Source of the DNA: Microbacterium saperdae
GTDB taxonomy: Bacteria > Actinomycetota > Actinomycetes > Actinomycetales > Microbacteriaceae
Direction: 5' to 3'
Assembly: GCF_006716345.1 (NCBI RefSeq)
Contig: NZ_VFOX01000001.1
Location: forward strand, 2,480,001 to 2,544,000
DNA length: 64,000 nucleotides
Shown here: one piece after another, positions 34,860 to 42,833 of the stretch
Layout of the letters: the number at the start of each line of letters is the position of its first letter
How positions within the stretch are numbered: the first letter of the stretch is position 1
Translations under genes and position numbers: made by a program
The notes under the pieces: model-generated
Told to the model about the DNA's origin: nothing
What the model saw: the letters and a program-made list of their open reading frames with translations, nothing else
Databases searched by the model: none

Positions 34860-36040
34860 TTGGTCCTCCGGTAGAAAGGCAGGGCGGTCACGGTCGCGGG
34901 GATCTTCGTCCCCCGCACATCCAGGAATACTGCGGTTCCCTCTTCCGCGGAAGAAGGAGTCACGTAGGCCATCGCGATCGGGTGGCCGAGGGTGGGGCTG
35001 AGGGCGCCGCTGGTGATCTCACCCAGCACGGTGCCGTCTTCCGCGACGACCGCGTAGCCGGCACGACCGGCGCGCTTGCCGTCGGCGACGAGGCCGACGA
35101 GTACCGGTGCATCGGCAGCGGCGGGGGTGGCGTCCTTGCCGACGAAGCGCTCCTTGTCGGCGGCGACCACGCGGCCGAGACCGGCCTGTGAGGGCTTCGT
35201 CTCCCGGCTGAGCTCGTGGCCGTACAAGGGCATGCCCGCCTCGAGGCGGAGCGTGTCGCGCGCGGCGAGTCCGGCGGGGACGAGGCCGTGGCCCTCCCCT
35301 GCGGCAGACACGGCATCCCACAGGGCGCCGGCGTCTTCCGCGCGGACGAGGAGCTCGAACCCGTCTTCACCGGTGTAGCCGGTGCGGGCGATCAGCAGCG
35401 GCTCGCCGAGGAACGAAGCATCGGCCCAGGAGTAGTACTTCTGCTCCGCCCACGGCGTACCGAGATCGGTGATCCCCGCCGTCGCGGCGACGATGGCCGC
35501 CGCGGCGGGCCCCTGCACGGCGAGCAGCGCGTAGGAGTCCGACACGTCTTCGACGTCGACGCCGCGATCGCCGAGGAATCCCGCGAAGCTGCGCTCCTCG
35601 CCGTCCGTGCGGGTGGGAAGCGCGCGCTCGGGGATCGAAGGGAAGTCCCGCACGCGCGCGGCGAAGGCGGAGTCGACGAAACCGCGGTTGCCGGCATTGG
35701 CGATCACCAGGTAGCGGTCCTCGGCGAGCCGGTACGCGATGACGTCGTCGATGATCCCGCCGTCGTCTGCGAGCAACAGCGAGTACTTCGCCTTCCCGAC
35801 CGGCATCGAGGAGATGCGTCCCGCGAGCGCGAAGTCGAGGAAGTCCGCGGCGTACTCGCCCGTGACCAGGAACTCGGCCATGTGCGAGATGTCGAAGAGA
35901 CCGGCAGACTGGCGCACCGCGTGGTGCTCGGCGAGGTCGGAGGTGTAGCGCACCGGCATCTGCCAGCCGCCGAAGTCGGTGAACGAGGCACCGAGTGCCT
36001 CATGGCGCTCGCGGAGCGGGGTGTAACGGGGATCGGACAT
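34856..36040 (-). CDS. gcvT: Glycine cleavage system T protein (aminomethyltransferase)
   Basis: 394 residues. The N-terminal [20 protein letters not shown] and [13 protein letters not shown] are T-protein signatures, with [12 protein letters not shown] and the C-terminal barrel (VTALPFYRR). It transfers the methylene group to tetrahydrofolate, releasing ammonia. It is the first gene of gcvTHP, about 50 bases downstream of the glycine riboswitch. Confidence 0.95.
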   Translation of the reverse strand: MSDPRYTPLRERHEALGASFTDFGGWQMPVRYTSDLAEHHAVRQSAGLFDISHMAEFLVTGEYAADFLDFALAGRISSMPVGKAKYSLLLADDGGIIDDVIAYRLAEDRYLVIANAGNRGFVDSAFAARVRDFPSIPERALPTRTDGEERSFAGFLGDRGVDVEDVSDSYALLAVQGPAAAAIVAATAGITDLGTPWAEQKYYSWADASFLGEPLLIARTGYTGEDGFELLVRAEDAGALWDAVSAAGEGHGLVPAGLAARDTLRLEAGMPLYGHELSRETKPSQAGLGRVVAADKERFVGKDATPAAADAPVLVGLVADGKRAGRAGYAVVAEDGTVLGEITSGALSPTLGHPIAMAYVTPSSAEEGTAVFLDVRGTKIPATVTALPFYRRTK

Positions 36041-36093
36041 GGAGTTCTCCCGGATGTGGACGGGCGGAACGGCGGCATCGCCGATCCGAGGAA

Positions 36094-36281
36094 CTCCCCC
36101 TCTGTCATAGGCCTGAGAGCTTCACCTGTGCACGGAGCAGGGCTTTCACCGTCGGCGGACCCCGAGAGCATCGGAATCGCTTTTCAGAGTGGCCGGAACC
36201 GCGCGGTACGCGTTACCTGAGAGATTGGCGGGGAGGCTTGCTCCTTCGGTGCCCGGCTGCGTTCGCCAGGGCTCTCCCGCG
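36094..36281 (-). ncRNA. Tandem glycine riboswitch in the gcvT leader
   Basis: Read on the minus strand, the first aptamer contains GGGAGAG, CACCGAAGGAGCAA, and CTCTCAGGTA. The second contains GATGCTCTCGGGG, CCGACGGTGAAAGCC, GTGAAGCTCTCAGGC and ACAGAGGGGGA. These are the conserved cores of the two-aptamer glycine riboswitch. Glycine binding normally turns the gcv operon on. Bases 36041-36093, up to gcvT, form the expression platform. The region 36282-36430 otherwise holds only the promoter and a downstream terminator of the other operon. Confidence 0.95.
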
Positions 36282-36314
36282 TGGGTCATTCGGCCTGTCT
36301 TCAGTTGTGGGTTC

Positions 36315-36320
36315 AGTCTA
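36315..36320 (-). promoter_or_regulatory. -10 box TAGACT for the riboswitch-gcvTHP transcript
   Basis: TAGACT on the minus strand, 34 bases before the first aptamer. Confidence 0.5.
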
Positions 36321-36366
36321 GCCGGATGCCTCGTCCGGATGAGAGCGCACTCCTGGCGCGTCCGTA

Positions 36367-36389
36367 CCGCCCGCGGAGTGAGCGGGCGG
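36367..36389 (-). terminator. Hairpin after the second ABC operon
   Basis: CCGCCCGC (36367-36374) and GCGGGCGG (36382-36389) form a perfect 8-bp stem 42 bases after the ATPase stop. No T tract. Confidence 0.5.
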
Positions 36390-36430
36390 CACGAGACCGC
36401 GAACAGAGCAGAGCGTGCAGAAGCGCATGC

Positions 36431-37288
36431 TCAGAGCCCGGCGAGCTCCGCACGGACTTCGTCGCGGAGGCGTCCGAGGTTGTCGGGCTCCGGTGCGGCG
36501 CCGAGGAGGGTCTTGGTGTACTCGTGTCGCGGGTTCAGGATGACCTCGTCCGCGGGACCGCGTTCGACGACATCACCGTGGAACAACACCATGATCTCGT
36601 CGGAGAAATGGCGGGCGGTCGCGAGGTCGTGGGTGATGTAGAGCACGCCCAAGTTCTCCTCGCGTTGCAGGTCCGCGAGCAGGTTCAACACCCCCAACCG
36701 GATCGATACGTCCAACATCGATACCGGCTCGTCCGCGACGATGAACCGGGCCCCCGGCGCCAGTGCTCGCGCGATCGCGACACGCTGCCGCTGCCCACCC
36801 GAGAGCTCATGCGGGCGCCGATCCGCGAACCCCGCCGCCGGTGTGAGCTTGACACGATCCAGCAACTCCAACGCCCGCTCCCGCACCTGGACCCCCGACA
36901 GTTCGGGGTGATGCAACCGCAACGGGCGCTCGAGATGATGGGCGATCGTGTGGAACGGGTTCAACGACGCGAACGGGTCCTGGAACACCATCTGCACATC
37001 CGACCGATACCGCGCCAACGCGTTACCCCGGGTGCCCGACGGCTTCCCATCCAACAGGATCTCCCCACGGGTCGGGGTCTCCAACTTCATCAACATCCGC
37101 GCGATCGTCGACTTCCCCGACCCCGACTCCCCCACCAACGCCACCGTCTTCCCCGCAGCGATCGTGAACGACACATCCTTCACCGCATGCAGAGTCGTCG
37201 TCTTGAACCCCGAACGCAGGTGGAAGTCCTTCACCAGATTCCGCGCCTCCAACGTGGGAACCCCGACGGGCGTGTGTGTGGTGGTCAT
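36431..37288 (-). CDS. Oligopeptide-family ABC transporter ATPase (DppF/OppF type)
   Basis: 285 residues, one NBD. Walker A GESGSGKST (about 57-65), signature LSGGQRQRV, Walker B FIVADEPVSMLD, and the oligopeptide C-terminal tail (NPRHEYTKTLLGAAP) are present. It pairs with the ATPase gene at 37285 (4-base ATGA overlap). From about 36660 to its start, codons are strongly G-ending (TTG, CGG, GGG, GTG) and often GAT/CAT, unlike neighbours that favour C-ending codons. Confidence 0.9.
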   Translation of the reverse strand: MTTTHTPVGVPTLEARNLVKDFHLRSGFKTTTLHAVKDVSFTIAAGKTVALVGESGSGKSTIARMLMKLETPTRGEILLDGKPSGTRGNALARYRSDVQMVFQDPFASLNPFHTIAHHLERPLRLHHPELSGVQVRERALELLDRVKLTPAAGFADRRPHELSGGQRQRVAIARALAPGARFIVADEPVSMLDVSIRLGVLNLLADLQREENLGVLYITHDLATARHFSDEIMVLFHGDVVERGPADEVILNPRHEYTKTLLGAAPEPDNLGRLRDEVRAELAGL

Positions 37289-38142
37289 CGGACCTGCTCC
37301 TGACTGGGCTGATTCCCGGTGCGCACGAAATCGCCCCGCTCCCCCGCGAGCGACGGGAAACTCGACAACAACTTCTTCGTGTACTCATGCTGCGGCGACC
37401 GGTAAATCTCCTCCGCCGTGCCCTCCTCCACGATCTGCCCCTGCAACATCACCGCGATCCGATCACTGATCTCGATCAACATCGGCAGATCATGCGTGAT
37501 GAAGATCACCGCGAACCCCAACCGCTCCCGCAACCGCATGATCTCCCGGATGATGCCCCGCTGCACCACCACATCCAACGCCGTCGTCGGCTCATCCATG
37601 ATCATCACCTGCGGATCCAACGCCAACGCCATCGCGATCATCATCCGCTGACGCATCCCCCCCGACAACTCATGCGGGAAACTCGTCAACCGGGCCGGAT
37701 CCACCCCCACCAACGTGAGCAACTCCTCCGCCCGCACCGTCTTCGCCTTCTTGCTCATCCCGGGGCGATGCGTGTCGAAGATGTCGAAGATCTGCGCCCG
37801 CACACTGATCACGGGATTGAGCGAGTTCATCGCGCCCTGGAAAACCATCGAGATCTTGTCCCACCGGAACGCCCGCAAACCCTCCCCATCCAAACCCACG
37901 ATGTCGATGTCCTGACCTGCGCGGTCGTGGAACACGATCTCGCCGCCGGTCATCAACGCCGGCGCCTTCAACAACCGATTCATCCCATACGCGAGCGTGG
38001 TCTTCCCACAGCCCGATTCGCCGGCGAGCCCGAGGATCTCGCCTCGATTCAGCGTCAGGGACACATCCCGCACCGCCTTCACGGGCGGGTCGACCTCATA
38101 CTCGATCGAGACGTTCCGTGCGGTGAGAACGGGCGCGCTCAT
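37285..38142 (-). CDS. Oligopeptide-family ABC transporter ATPase (DppD/OppD type)
   Basis: 285 residues. Walker A GESGCGKTT (about 41-49), signature LSGGMRQRM, Walker B VMIMDEPTTALD and a tail with SPQHEYTKKLLSSFPS identify OppD/DppD. It works with the DppF-like partner and the two permeases upstream. The middle of the gene shares the same unusual G-ending codon use. The ATG overlaps the permease stop by 4 bases. Confidence 0.9.
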   Translation of the reverse strand: MSAPVLTARNVSIEYEVDPPVKAVRDVSLTLNRGEILGLAGESGCGKTTLAYGMNRLLKAPALMTGGEIVFHDRAGQDIDIVGLDGEGLRAFRWDKISMVFQGAMNSLNPVISVRAQIFDIFDTHRPGMSKKAKTVRAEELLTLVGVDPARLTSFPHELSGGMRQRMMIAMALALDPQVMIMDEPTTALDVVVQRGIIREIMRLRERLGFAVIFITHDLPMLIEISDRIAVMLQGQIVEEGTAEEIYRSPQHEYTKKLLSSFPSLAGERGDFVRTGNQPSQEQVR

Positions 38143-39125
38143 GCCGTGACTCCCTTCGTCTTGGCAGCCTTGCGCACGCGACGGGCGGCGTCAGGGGCAT
38201 TGCGGAGTTTCGGGTTGATGACCTCGTCGATCGCGAAGTTGATCAGCGCCAGACCGGCGCCGAGGATCGCGATCATGACGCCGGGTGGCACGAACCACCA
38301 CCAGGCGCCGCGGCCGAGCGCCTGGCCCGACTGCGCGTCGTTGAGGATCGTGCCCCACGTGATGGAGGAGTTCGGTCCGAGGCCGAGGTACGACAGGCCC
38401 GCCTCTCCGAGGATCGCGAAGATGATCGCGAACAGGAACTGCGCGGTCAGCAGCGGCAGCAGGTTCGGCATGATCTCGACCAGGATGACCCGGAAGGAAC
38501 GCTCGCCGGCGACTTTCGCGGCGTACACGTAGTCGCGCGTGCGCAACGAGCGGGTCTGCAGCCGCAGCACATAGGCGGCGCCGGCCCACGAGGTGATGCC
38601 GAGAACGAAGGCGACGAGCTGCCAGCTGCGCTGCGGTACGAAGGAGGCGATCACCATGACGAGAGGAAGGCCGGGGATCACGATCATCACGTTGGTGATG
38701 AGCGCGAGCCCGTCTTCGCGCCATCCGCCGAGGTAACCGGCCAGGACACCGAAGACCAGCGACAGGACGATCGCGATGCCGCCGGCCACCAGGCCCACCA
38801 GGAGCGAGCCCTGCGCACCGATCGCGAGCTGGGCGAACATGTCGTTGCCGAGCTTGGTGGTGCCGAGCCAGTGCTCGGCCGACGGCGGCTGCAGAGCCGG
38901 GTTGTCGGTGCTGCGCGGGTTCTGCGAGAAGATCGGCGCGATGATCGCGAACAGCACGATCGCGAGCACGAGGATCGCACCGACGATGAACTTGGGCGAG
39001 CGGCTCGGGAGCAGCCCGCGCCCCTTGCGCTTCTTCTGCGTCGCGAGCGTTATCGTGCTCGCGGGAGACGTGGTCGGCTGATCCTTGACGATCAGAGTCG
39101 AGGTCGTGTTCTCGGTGTCAGACAT
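38139..39125 (-). CDS. Oligopeptide/oligosaccharide-type ABC permease (DppC type)
   Basis: 328 residues. A hydrophilic N-terminus, then six helices. The EAA loop region RDYVYAAKVAGERSFRVILV and the segment PNLLPLLTAQFLFAIIFAIL are DppC-like. It overlaps the DppB gene by 8 bases and the ATPase by 4, within one operon. Confidence 0.9.
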   Translation of the reverse strand: MSDTENTTSTLIVKDQPTTSPASTITLATQKKRKGRGLLPSRSPKFIVGAILVLAIVLFAIIAPIFSQNPRSTDNPALQPPSAEHWLGTTKLGNDMFAQLAIGAQGSLLVGLVAGGIAIVLSLVFGVLAGYLGGWREDGLALITNVMIVIPGLPLVMVIASFVPQRSWQLVAFVLGITSWAGAAYVLRLQTRSLRTRDYVYAAKVAGERSFRVILVEIMPNLLPLLTAQFLFAIIFAILGEAGLSYLGLGPNSSITWGTILNDAQSGQALGRGAWWWFVPPGVMIAILGAGLALINFAIDEVINPKLRNAPDAARRVRKAAKTKGVTA

Positions 39126-40113
39126 TCTGGCGAGCCCTCGGGTCGATGAATCCGTAGACGAGATCCATGATGAAGTTGGCGGCGAGCACCGTGATCGTGA
39201 TGACGAGGAACAGCCCCTGCATCAGGGCGTAGTCGTTGTTGGTGACGGCCTGGAACATCAGCTTGCCGATGCCGGGGTAGGTGAAGACCTGCTCCATCAC
39301 GATGGAGCCGGCCACGACGAACCCGAGTGTGATCGAGAAGCCGGCGATCGACGGGATCGCGGCGTTGCGCGCGGCGTACGTGGTGAGGATGCGACGCGGG
39401 CGCAGGCCCTTCGCCTCTGCCGTGAGGACGTAGTCCTCGGCGAGGGTCGAGACCATCATGTTGCGCATGCCGAAGAGCCAGCCTCCGACCGAGCTGATCA
39501 CGATGGTGAACGCCGGGAGGATCGCGTGCGACACCGCATTGGTGAAGAAGGCCCAGGTCGGCTCGGGGCCGTCCGGGAAGTCGAAGACGTCGTATCCGCC
39601 GAAGATCGGGAACCAGCCCAGCCCGACCGCGAAGATCGCGACCAGGAGCAGCGCCATCCAGAAGTAGGGAATCGACTGCAGGACCGTGGTGGCCGGGATC
39701 ACGTGGTCGACCCAGGTGCCCCGCTTCCAGCCCGCCCAGGCGCCGAGCACGACGCCGAGGATGAAGGAGATGACGGTGGCGGTGCCGACCAGGATCAGCG
39801 TCCAGGGCAACGCCTGACCGATCAGGTCCGCGACCGGGGTGGGGAACTTCGTCACCGAGACGCCCAGGTCGCCCTGGAACATCCGCCCCCAATAGGCCAG
39901 GTACTGCTCCCAGACGGAGGAGTCGTCGCCGCCGAGCAGGAGCTTGATGTTGCGGATCGTGGTCTCGGAGACCTCACCGCCCGCTCGCTGCATCTTGGCG
40001 ATCATGATGTCCGCCGGGTTCCCCGGCATGAGCCGGGGAAGCAGGAAGTTGATGGAGATCGCGGCCCAGAGCGTGAACGCGTAGAACCCGATTCGTCGTG
40101 CATAGAACTTCAT
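39118..40113 (-). CDS. Oligopeptide/oligosaccharide-type ABC permease (DppB type)
   Basis: 331 residues, starting MKFYARRIGFYAFTLWAAI, with the loop NFLLPRLMPGNPADIMIAK and the EAA loop (LAEDYVLTAEAKGLRPRRI). It forms the translocation path with the DppC partner. The gap to the binding-protein gene is 40 bases. Confidence 0.9.
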   Translation of the reverse strand: MKFYARRIGFYAFTLWAAISINFLLPRLMPGNPADIMIAKMQRAGGEVSETTIRNIKLLLGGDDSSVWEQYLAYWGRMFQGDLGVSVTKFPTPVADLIGQALPWTLILVGTATVISFILGVVLGAWAGWKRGTWVDHVIPATTVLQSIPYFWMALLLVAIFAVGLGWFPIFGGYDVFDFPDGPEPTWAFFTNAVSHAILPAFTIVISSVGGWLFGMRNMMVSTLAEDYVLTAEAKGLRPRRILTTYAARNAAIPSIAGFSITLGFVVAGSIVMEQVFTYPGIGKLMFQAVTNNDYALMQGLFLVITITVLAANFIMDLVYGFIDPRARQNV

Positions 40114-40153
40114 GTACGTTCCTAGACTTCCTGCTTCCCCGACTGCTGTCGGA

Positions 40154-41845
40154 CTACTTGGCCGGCTGCAGCTGCGTCAGGATGTACCCTGCCGCGATCG
40201 CGCCCCACGACGGCGGGAAGGCGTAGAGGTTGTCCTCGGTCGGCCACCCGGTGAAGTCCTTCGTGTTGTAGAAGGTCTGCGTCGCGTTGATCACCAGCGG
40301 GATGTAGGGAAGGTCACGGACGATCTCGGTCTGGATCGTGCCGTAGAGCTCCTTCTTCTCCGCCTCGTCGTCGGTGCTGACGGCCGCCTGGATGGCTGCG
40401 TCCACCGTGGGGTTGTTGTAGCGGCTGAAGTTCCAGCGACCTGCGGGGATCTCCTCGCCGACCGGGCTCGTCGACTCCACGGTCGTGCCGCCGAACCAGT
40501 CGCGGTAGATCTGGAAGGGGTCGGCGACGGAGGTGCCGACGACACCGCCGACGATGAGCTGGAACTCGCCGCCCTGGCGTGCGTCGGAGAACTCCTGCCA
40601 CTGGACCGTCGAGGCGTTGACCTTGATACCGGCTGCGGCCGCCTGCTCGGCGATCAGCTTCGCGGCGTCGTTGTAGTCGGTCCATCCGTCGACCGAGATG
40701 AGGTTGAGATCGAGCGGAACGCCGTCCTTCGCGTAGAAGTCGCCGTCCTTCGTGTAGCCGGCGGCCTCGAGGATCTTCCCGGCCTCCGCGGCGTTCGCCT
40801 CCTGCGGGCTGACCTCGTTCGCCTTGTCCGCGACCCACTTCTCGTCACGGGGCAGCAGAGCGAACGTCGGAGAGATGTCACCGGTCAGACCGACGAACGC
40901 CTTCTCCTTGATCGTGCCGCGGTCGATCGCGACGTTGAGTGCCTGGCGCACGGCGACGTCGGTCTGCGGACCGGTGCAGCCGAGGTCGGCGTTCGAACAG
41001 GTGTAGAGGACCGTGGGGTCCTGGGGCGTGTTGATCCAGTCGATCGCGCCGTTGGAGGTCACGTCGTCCGGGTTCGGGATGAACATGCCCGTCCAGTCGA
41101 GCTTGCCTGCGGCCAGCAGATCCTGTGCGGTCTGGTTGTTGTCGACCGCGATGTACTGGACCTTCTTGACACCCAGCTTGTCGGCGTCGCGGAAGTTCTC
41201 ATTGGCGACCAGCGTGTAGGACTCGCTCGTGGTCTTGTCGACCACGTACGGCCCCGAGCCGACGGGCTCCTCGTTCGCGAAGTTCGCGAAGTCGGTGACG
41301 TCCGCCCAGACGTGCTCCGGGAGGATGTAGGTCGAGCCGAGTCGCGCGAATGTCGTCGTGAACTGCGGGCTGCTGTAGGTCAGCACCACGGTCGTGTCGT
41401 CGGTGGCCTCGGCGGAGGTCAGGCCGTTGCCTTCGGGGTTGTTGCCCTCGTAGTTGAACGAGAACGCGACATCCTTGGCGGTGAGCGGCTCTCCGTCGCT
41501 CCACTTGAGGTCCGGCTTGATCGTGATGGTGATCACGGTGCCGTCTTCGTTGTACTCGTAGGTGTCGCCGATCAGGCCGACGGGCTCGGAGTCCGCCGTC
41601 TTGTTGAAGAAGAACAGCGGCTCGAAGATCGGGCCGAGCGCGCCGTGGAGCACGGTCGGCGCGAACGGGTTGTAGTTCGCGGTGATGGGAGTCTGGCTAC
41701 CCGCCCAGACACGAAGGGCGCGATCTCCGCTCGCATCCCCGTTGTCACCACTTCCGCCGGTGCCGCAGGCGGTGAGCCCCAGTGCGAGGACGGAGGCCCC
41801 CGCGACTGCGGTGAGCGCGATCTTGCGCTTGCCGTTACGCATCAT
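40154..41845 (-). CDS. ABC substrate-binding lipoprotein, family 5, possibly oligosaccharide-specific
   Basis: 563 residues. Signal KRKIALTAVAGASVLALG ends in lipobox LTAC. The N-terminal TPITANYNPFAPTVLHGALG and FEPLFFFNKT resemble the family 5 subgroup that binds plant-derived oligosaccharides as well as peptides. That substrate is inference, helped by a ROK-like operator upstream. The body TITIKPDLKWSDGEPL and later FDVDAAV-type segments are typical of SBP5. AGAGGAAA precedes two Met codons (41845, 41842), either of which may be used. Confidence 0.88.
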   Translation of the reverse strand: MMRNGKRKIALTAVAGASVLALGLTACGTGGSGDNGDASGDRALRVWAGSQTPITANYNPFAPTVLHGALGPIFEPLFFFNKTADSEPVGLIGDTYEYNEDGTVITITIKPDLKWSDGEPLTAKDVAFSFNYEGNNPEGNGLTSAEATDDTTVVLTYSSPQFTTTFARLGSTYILPEHVWADVTDFANFANEEPVGSGPYVVDKTTSESYTLVANENFRDADKLGVKKVQYIAVDNNQTAQDLLAAGKLDWTGMFIPNPDDVTSNGAIDWINTPQDPTVLYTCSNADLGCTGPQTDVAVRQALNVAIDRGTIKEKAFVGLTGDISPTFALLPRDEKWVADKANEVSPQEANAAEAGKILEAAGYTKDGDFYAKDGVPLDLNLISVDGWTDYNDAAKLIAEQAAAAGIKVNASTVQWQEFSDARQGGEFQLIVGGVVGTSVADPFQIYRDWFGGTTVESTSPVGEEIPAGRWNFSRYNNPTVDAAIQAAVSTDDEAEKKELYGTIQTEIVRDLPYIPLVINATQTFYNTKDFTGWPTEDNLYAFPPSWGAIAAGYILTQLQPAK

Positions 41846-41963
41846 TCTTGTGTTTCCTCTCGGTGCTGCACTGCAGGAGGGATATCTCCCGAAGGAGGCC
41901 GGTCTCCAGGGGCGGTGACCGGGTGCCCCTCCGGTGTGCGCCTGTCGGGACGCTGTGAAGGGG

Positions 41964-41988
41964 TTTGTTAGGACAGTAACCTAACAAA
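41964..41988. promoter_or_regulatory. Operator-like inverted repeat TTTGTTAGG-N7-CCTAACAAA
   Basis: Perfect 9-bp arms (41964-41972 and 41980-41988) around ACAGTAA, 119 bases upstream of the binding-protein gene. The loop contains TACTGT on the minus strand, a possible -10, so a bound repressor would block it. The A/T-rich arms resemble ROK-family sites as I recall them. Confidence 0.55.
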
Positions 41989-42068
41989 ACCTCAACGGGG
42001 GAACAAGCCCCGCCGGTCCCGGGAGATAACGTTTCGGACTCGACGGAGAACGTCGTCATGAAGGTGCA

Positions 42069-42091
42069 CTAATTGTCACCGTGACACTAAG
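42069..42091. promoter_or_regulatory. Candidate NrtR operator upstream of the NAD operon
   Basis: TGTCAC-c-GTGACA core (42074-42086) extends to 9 of 11 matching positions per arm. It overlaps a TAAGAT box (42088-42093) and ends 26 bases before the regulator start, as expected for an autoregulated NAD repressor. Confidence 0.55.
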
Positions 42092-42116
42092 ATCGTTCTC
42101 GGAGGTTAAGGTACCA

Positions 42117-42833
42117 ATGACCCAAACCAGTGACATCCGCGTCGCCGTCTCGACGGTCATCCTCACGCTGCGTGCGTCAGCCGAGGAGGAACCGGTGCTC
42201 GCGCTGCCGCTGGTGCGACGGACCCGAGAGCCCTTCGCCGACCGGTGGGCACTGCCGGGCGGGTGGCTCACCCACACGGAGTCGCCCGTCGACGCCGCGG
42301 CGCGGACACTCGGGGAGACCACCGGCCTCGCGCCCAGCTATCTGGAGCAGCTCTACGCGTTCGGAGCCGTCGACCGCTCCCCCACCCGCGTCGTGTCCCT
42401 GGTGTACTGGGCGCTCCTGCGTCAGGACGATGTGGTCGCCCAGAGTGCGGCCCATCTCGCCTCCGGCCGCGCTCCCGAGAACGTGCAGTGGTTCGACATC
42501 GACGCGCTGCCCCCTCTCGCCTTCGACCACGCGAAGATCATCGAGTACGCGCTCTGGCGCCTGCGCAACAAGGTCGGCTACAGCCGCGTCGCGCACGGGT
42601 TCCTTCCCGCAGAGTTCACGCTCGCCGACCTGCGCGAGGCGTACGAGGCCATCCTCGGCAAGCACCTCGACCCGGCGAACTTCCGCCGTCAGGTCGAGTC
42701 CACCGGCAATCTCCTCCCCACCGACCGCTTCCGCACGGGAAGCCACCGACCTGCACGTCTGTACCGCTACAACACCGATGTCGAGCTGGCCGATCGCGGC
42801 CCGCTCGGTTCCGAAGAAACGAGCACCCGATGA
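42117..42833 (+). CDS. nrtR: NrtR-type Nudix transcriptional regulator of NAD biosynthesis
   Basis: 238 residues. An N-terminal Nudix-like domain (about 5-150) is followed by a winged-helix region (about 160-235, FTLADLREAYEAILGKHLD then RRQVESTG). In the Nudix box GWLTHTESPVDAAARTLGE, and the TTGL after it, two of the catalytic acidic positions are Thr, so hydrolysis is unlikely and a sensor role for an ADP-ribose-type ligand is expected. GGAGGTT precedes the ATG. It overlaps nadA by 4 bases. The symbol is by analogy. Confidence 0.85.
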   Translation: MTQTSDIRVAVSTVILTLRASAEEEPVLALPLVRRTREPFADRWALPGGWLTHTESPVDAAARTLGETTGLAPSYLEQLYAFGAVDRSPTRVVSLVYWALLRQDDVVAQSAAHLASGRAPENVQWFDIDALPPLAFDHAKIIEYALWRLRNKVGYSRVAHGFLPAEFTLADLREAYEAILGKHLDPANFRRQVESTGNLLPTDRFRTGSHRPARLYRYNTDVELADRGPLGSEETSTR

